A stretch of 64,000 nt of DNA from Anisakis pegreffii (Eukaryota > Nematoda > Chromadorea > Rhabditida > Anisakidae): contig JAPYMA010001023.1 in assembly GCA_035041965.1 (NCBI GenBank), positions 62,001 through 126,000 of the forward strand, in the 5' to 3' direction. A program made the position numbers and the translations under genes. Positions 61,938 through 64,000 of the stretch are shown piece by piece. Each line of letters begins with the position of its first letter. Within the stretch, counting starts at the first letter, position 1. The notes below the pieces were generated by a model, which was given only the letters and a program-made list of their open reading frames with translations, made no database searches and had not been told where the DNA came from.

Positions 61938-62282
61938 TCAATTATTCTGAAACCACGCCATGCTGAAGTGCTGAATTCTGATTTCTAAACATTGAATCTG
62001 TCCTGAAACTTCCATTCCATTCTCGCGGAAACACTTTGAGCATCCGTTATGTGCCTCGTTGGACGAGCTATTTAATATCGATTGTAAATTCAAACAAGCA
62101 ATGACTTCATCAAAATAGATGGATTCATTTATGTGATTGCAGACTGGATGAGGTTCTTTTATATGATTGCTCATTTGATAATGAAATTGATCCAGTTGCT
62201 TTTCATTGAAACATATCATAGCAAAGTATGCAGATGTCTTGAGGAGAGTAAGTATTATGAATGTAGATAAATGACTGCACAT
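61938..62282 (-). CDS. Candidate small secreted protein (single exon)
   Basis: 114 codons from ATG at 62282 to TGA at 61938. The N-terminus MCSHLSTFIILTLLKTSAYF resembles a signal peptide. Six cysteines follow in the rest of the chain (for example NGCSKC). A TATATA-like element lies about 80 nt upstream on the minus strand (near 62362-62369). No domain is recognised and codon use is not distinctive, so chance remains possible. Confidence 0.3.
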   Translation of the reverse strand: MCSHLSTFIILTLLKTSAYFAMICFNEKQLDQFHYQMSNHIKEPHPVCNHINESIYFDEVIACLNLQSILNSSSNEAHNGCSKCFRENGMEVSGQIQCLEIRIQHFSMAWFQNN

Positions 62283-62369
62283 CTGTGTACCATTCGCAAC
62301 ATCCACTTGGAATTACTGATCGAGAACCAGACTAATTGTATTATGCCGTTCGTCATGCCACTATATAAG

Positions 62370-63639
62370 CTCATTCCCCTCTTTCCTGTAATACTAATTG
62401 AATCGAGAGTCAATTTTTTGATGAATTTTTGCATATTTCTGTAATTTTTTCTTCAATTAATATCATTCGTATACCATTTAGTTGCATCTTGACTTGATCG
62501 TCTGTGTCTGCCTCATCGAAGACCTTCAACTTGTTATTATGATCCCAAATATTTATTGCCATTAGTAAATTCTTGTTTATTTCTGTCATGAAAATGAATT
62601 TCTAAAGTGATCTTTCAACAAACTGAACCGAGAAAGGAATGCTTCACTTCAGAATGAGAACGTGTAATGTGGCTGAACGAACAGAACAGAATTGAATTTC
62701 ATTGAAAATGGCATCAAATTGTGTCGAATAGAAATGTCTCCATCTTTCATCTGACTAACTGCATTTTGTTCGCCTGACTGATACAACACAAAACAGTAAT
62801 TCATCATTAAATCATCCATTCGACATTCCAAATCAACGCTATTTTTGGTCTCTAACTAAGCGTACCACCACCATACAAATAGCAATTCCGAATTGTAATC
62901 GTTTCGAATAAATTGAATCAATGGAAACACAATCAATTGGATGAAATAATTTATGTTCACAGTAGCTGAATTGTAGTGGTTGTGAGAATTTTGTGCTGGT
63001 GCACTGTATGAGCGATACATTCGTGGCAACGTGCGTTTATTGTCAAAAAAAAGATGACATTATTGTTTCTCAGTTTCTGCCACTGAAGATATTTGATTTC
63101 ATTTCTCGAAAGAAACACATTCAATGGCAAAAAATTACTCATCAAACACACTGACTTGTTACGAATGCATTGATCTAAATGTTCACACTACGATTCCTAT
63201 TGCATGCTTCGATCCTGATCTCCATAAAGCTAATTTGAAGGCAGTCTTGTTCTGCTCTAAATTTGCGCATTTCGAAAGCAATCCTCTCAAGGGAGTTTTT
63301 GGAATAATTAGGCAGAGGTAGCCCACATCACGTTTCTGCAAATGAATTGTTGTATTCGTTTGATTTGATGAAAATTTTTCTGCCCTCCTCTGCAGATGAG
63401 CTCATAATCAGCAGCTTTTGAGTGCGTTGTTTCCAATCTATTCAAAATAATTTGAGGATTGAGCAATCTGTTAAAATGCTAAAGAACATCTCGATGGTGA
63501 GTGCTAGTTGCAAGTGTGCGGCAAAGTAGTTGCTCGAAGAAACTGTTCTATACTAGGAATGCTTAATTGTTCGTCTTACGTGTTCACTGACTGTTCAAAA
63601 GTTAATCTATCGTTGATGTTTTCTGTGAGAAGTTTGCAT
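62370..63639. other. No supported gene
   Basis: AT-rich sequence. Small ORFs (62649-62831 minus, 62957-63151 minus, 63124-63321 plus) are unsupported. Confidence 0.45.
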
Positions 63640-63642
63640 TTG

Positions 63643-63693
63643 AGTATGACAGTATGATTATGTATGACAGTATTAAATGAAGTATGACAGTAT
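63643..63693 (+). repeat. GTATGACAGTATTA short tandem repeat
   Basis: Three copies of GTATGACAGTAT with 10-12-bp spacers, about 230 bp upstream of the gene start at 63926. Confidence 0.85.
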
Positions 63694-63925
63694 TATGTGG
63701 ATGCAACTTTACAAATAAAAGGTCATTCAGCGAGTGATCTTACAATTAGGAAAAATGTTGTTTATTCAACAAATCATTCTCGTTCAATTCATGCTGCTTT
63801 TTATGCGTTCTCCAACTCGTTTCGTTAAACACTCCTCATTCACATTTGAATGTATACATTCAATTCATTGAAGTTTTCAGAGGAAGAAGAACACATTCAT
63901 TGCACAAAACAAACGTCCTTAAGTG

Positions 63926-64000
63926 ATGTCGCGCAGATTTCCACCTTTCTCACCAGTCGGTATTCCGAGCCGTTTCTTCGATGACTTCAGAGATTTGGAC
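63926..64000 (+). CDS. N-terminal fragment of a gene running off the window, possible small heat-shock protein
   Basis: An ATG opens a frame that is free of stops to the window edge (25 codons): MSRRFPPFSPVGIPSRFFDD and on. A TTTTCAG acceptor about 50 nt upstream (63871-63877) may mark a trans-splice or 5'-UTR splice site. The phenylalanine/proline-rich start ending in FFDDFRDLD resembles the N-terminal arm of nematode HSP20 (SIP-1-like) proteins. The alpha-crystallin domain would lie outside the window, so this call is weak. Confidence 0.35.
   Translation, partial: MSRRFPPFSPVGIPSRFFDDFRDLD

Noticed and set aside
1..64000. tRNA, rRNA or CRISPR features
   Set aside because: No cloverleaf with a proper T-loop, no rRNA-like conserved blocks and no regularly spaced identical repeats were found by eye; a covariance-model search was not possible.

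Overview
This window is nuclear DNA from a nematode. It is AT-rich, with spliced genes, short and long introns, GT..AG junctions and AATAAA poly(A) signals. It also carries a cluster of secreted transthyretin-like (TTR) genes, a family that is greatly expanded in nematodes. I see nothing prokaryotic: no operons with Shine-Dalgarno sites, no CRISPR and no rRNA or tRNA. Most genes have exons too short to stand out as long ORFs, so I assembled the models by matching splice sites and reading phase by eye. The species is not identified.

Layout. (1) 344-2479, minus strand: a secreted cysteine-rich protein resembling the chondroitin-proteoglycan-4 (CPG4) group, with a coiled-coil last exon. (2) 2480-9235: no secure gene; two weak exon candidates, a perfect hairpin and a dispersed repeat pair. 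(3) 9236-10559, plus: a probable secreted precursor ending in acidic 10-residue repeats. (4) 13074-14785, plus: a small two-helix membrane protein in four exons, not recognised. (5) 17689-37496, minus: a 29-exon gene of 1945 codons encoding the stonin/UNC-41 endocytic adaptor, about 20 kb and the main feature of the window. (6) 37497-44486: gene-poor sequence upstream of it. (7) 44487-57848: a TTR-like cluster with four loci on the minus strand and one on the plus strand, interrupted by an intronless TMEM256/DUF423 gene. (8) 57849-64000: mostly unassigned, with small candidate ORFs and the start of a gene that runs off the right edge.

How the genes relate. UNC-41/stonin is a synaptic-vesicle endocytosis adaptor. 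The TTR-like proteins are small secreted proteins, and their shared exon lengths (148, 137 and 111 nt) and splice phases show that they arose by local duplication. The second TTR locus is the most interesting place in the window. It has two homologous signal-peptide first exons upstream of one shared middle, and two homologous last exons downstream. The second last exon lies in a tandem duplication of about 460 bp and reads a different C-terminus. This is either a combinatorial isoform locus or a partly duplicated gene that lost its middle. A second recurring oddity is a set of 3' splice sites ending in AAG instead of CAG/TAG.
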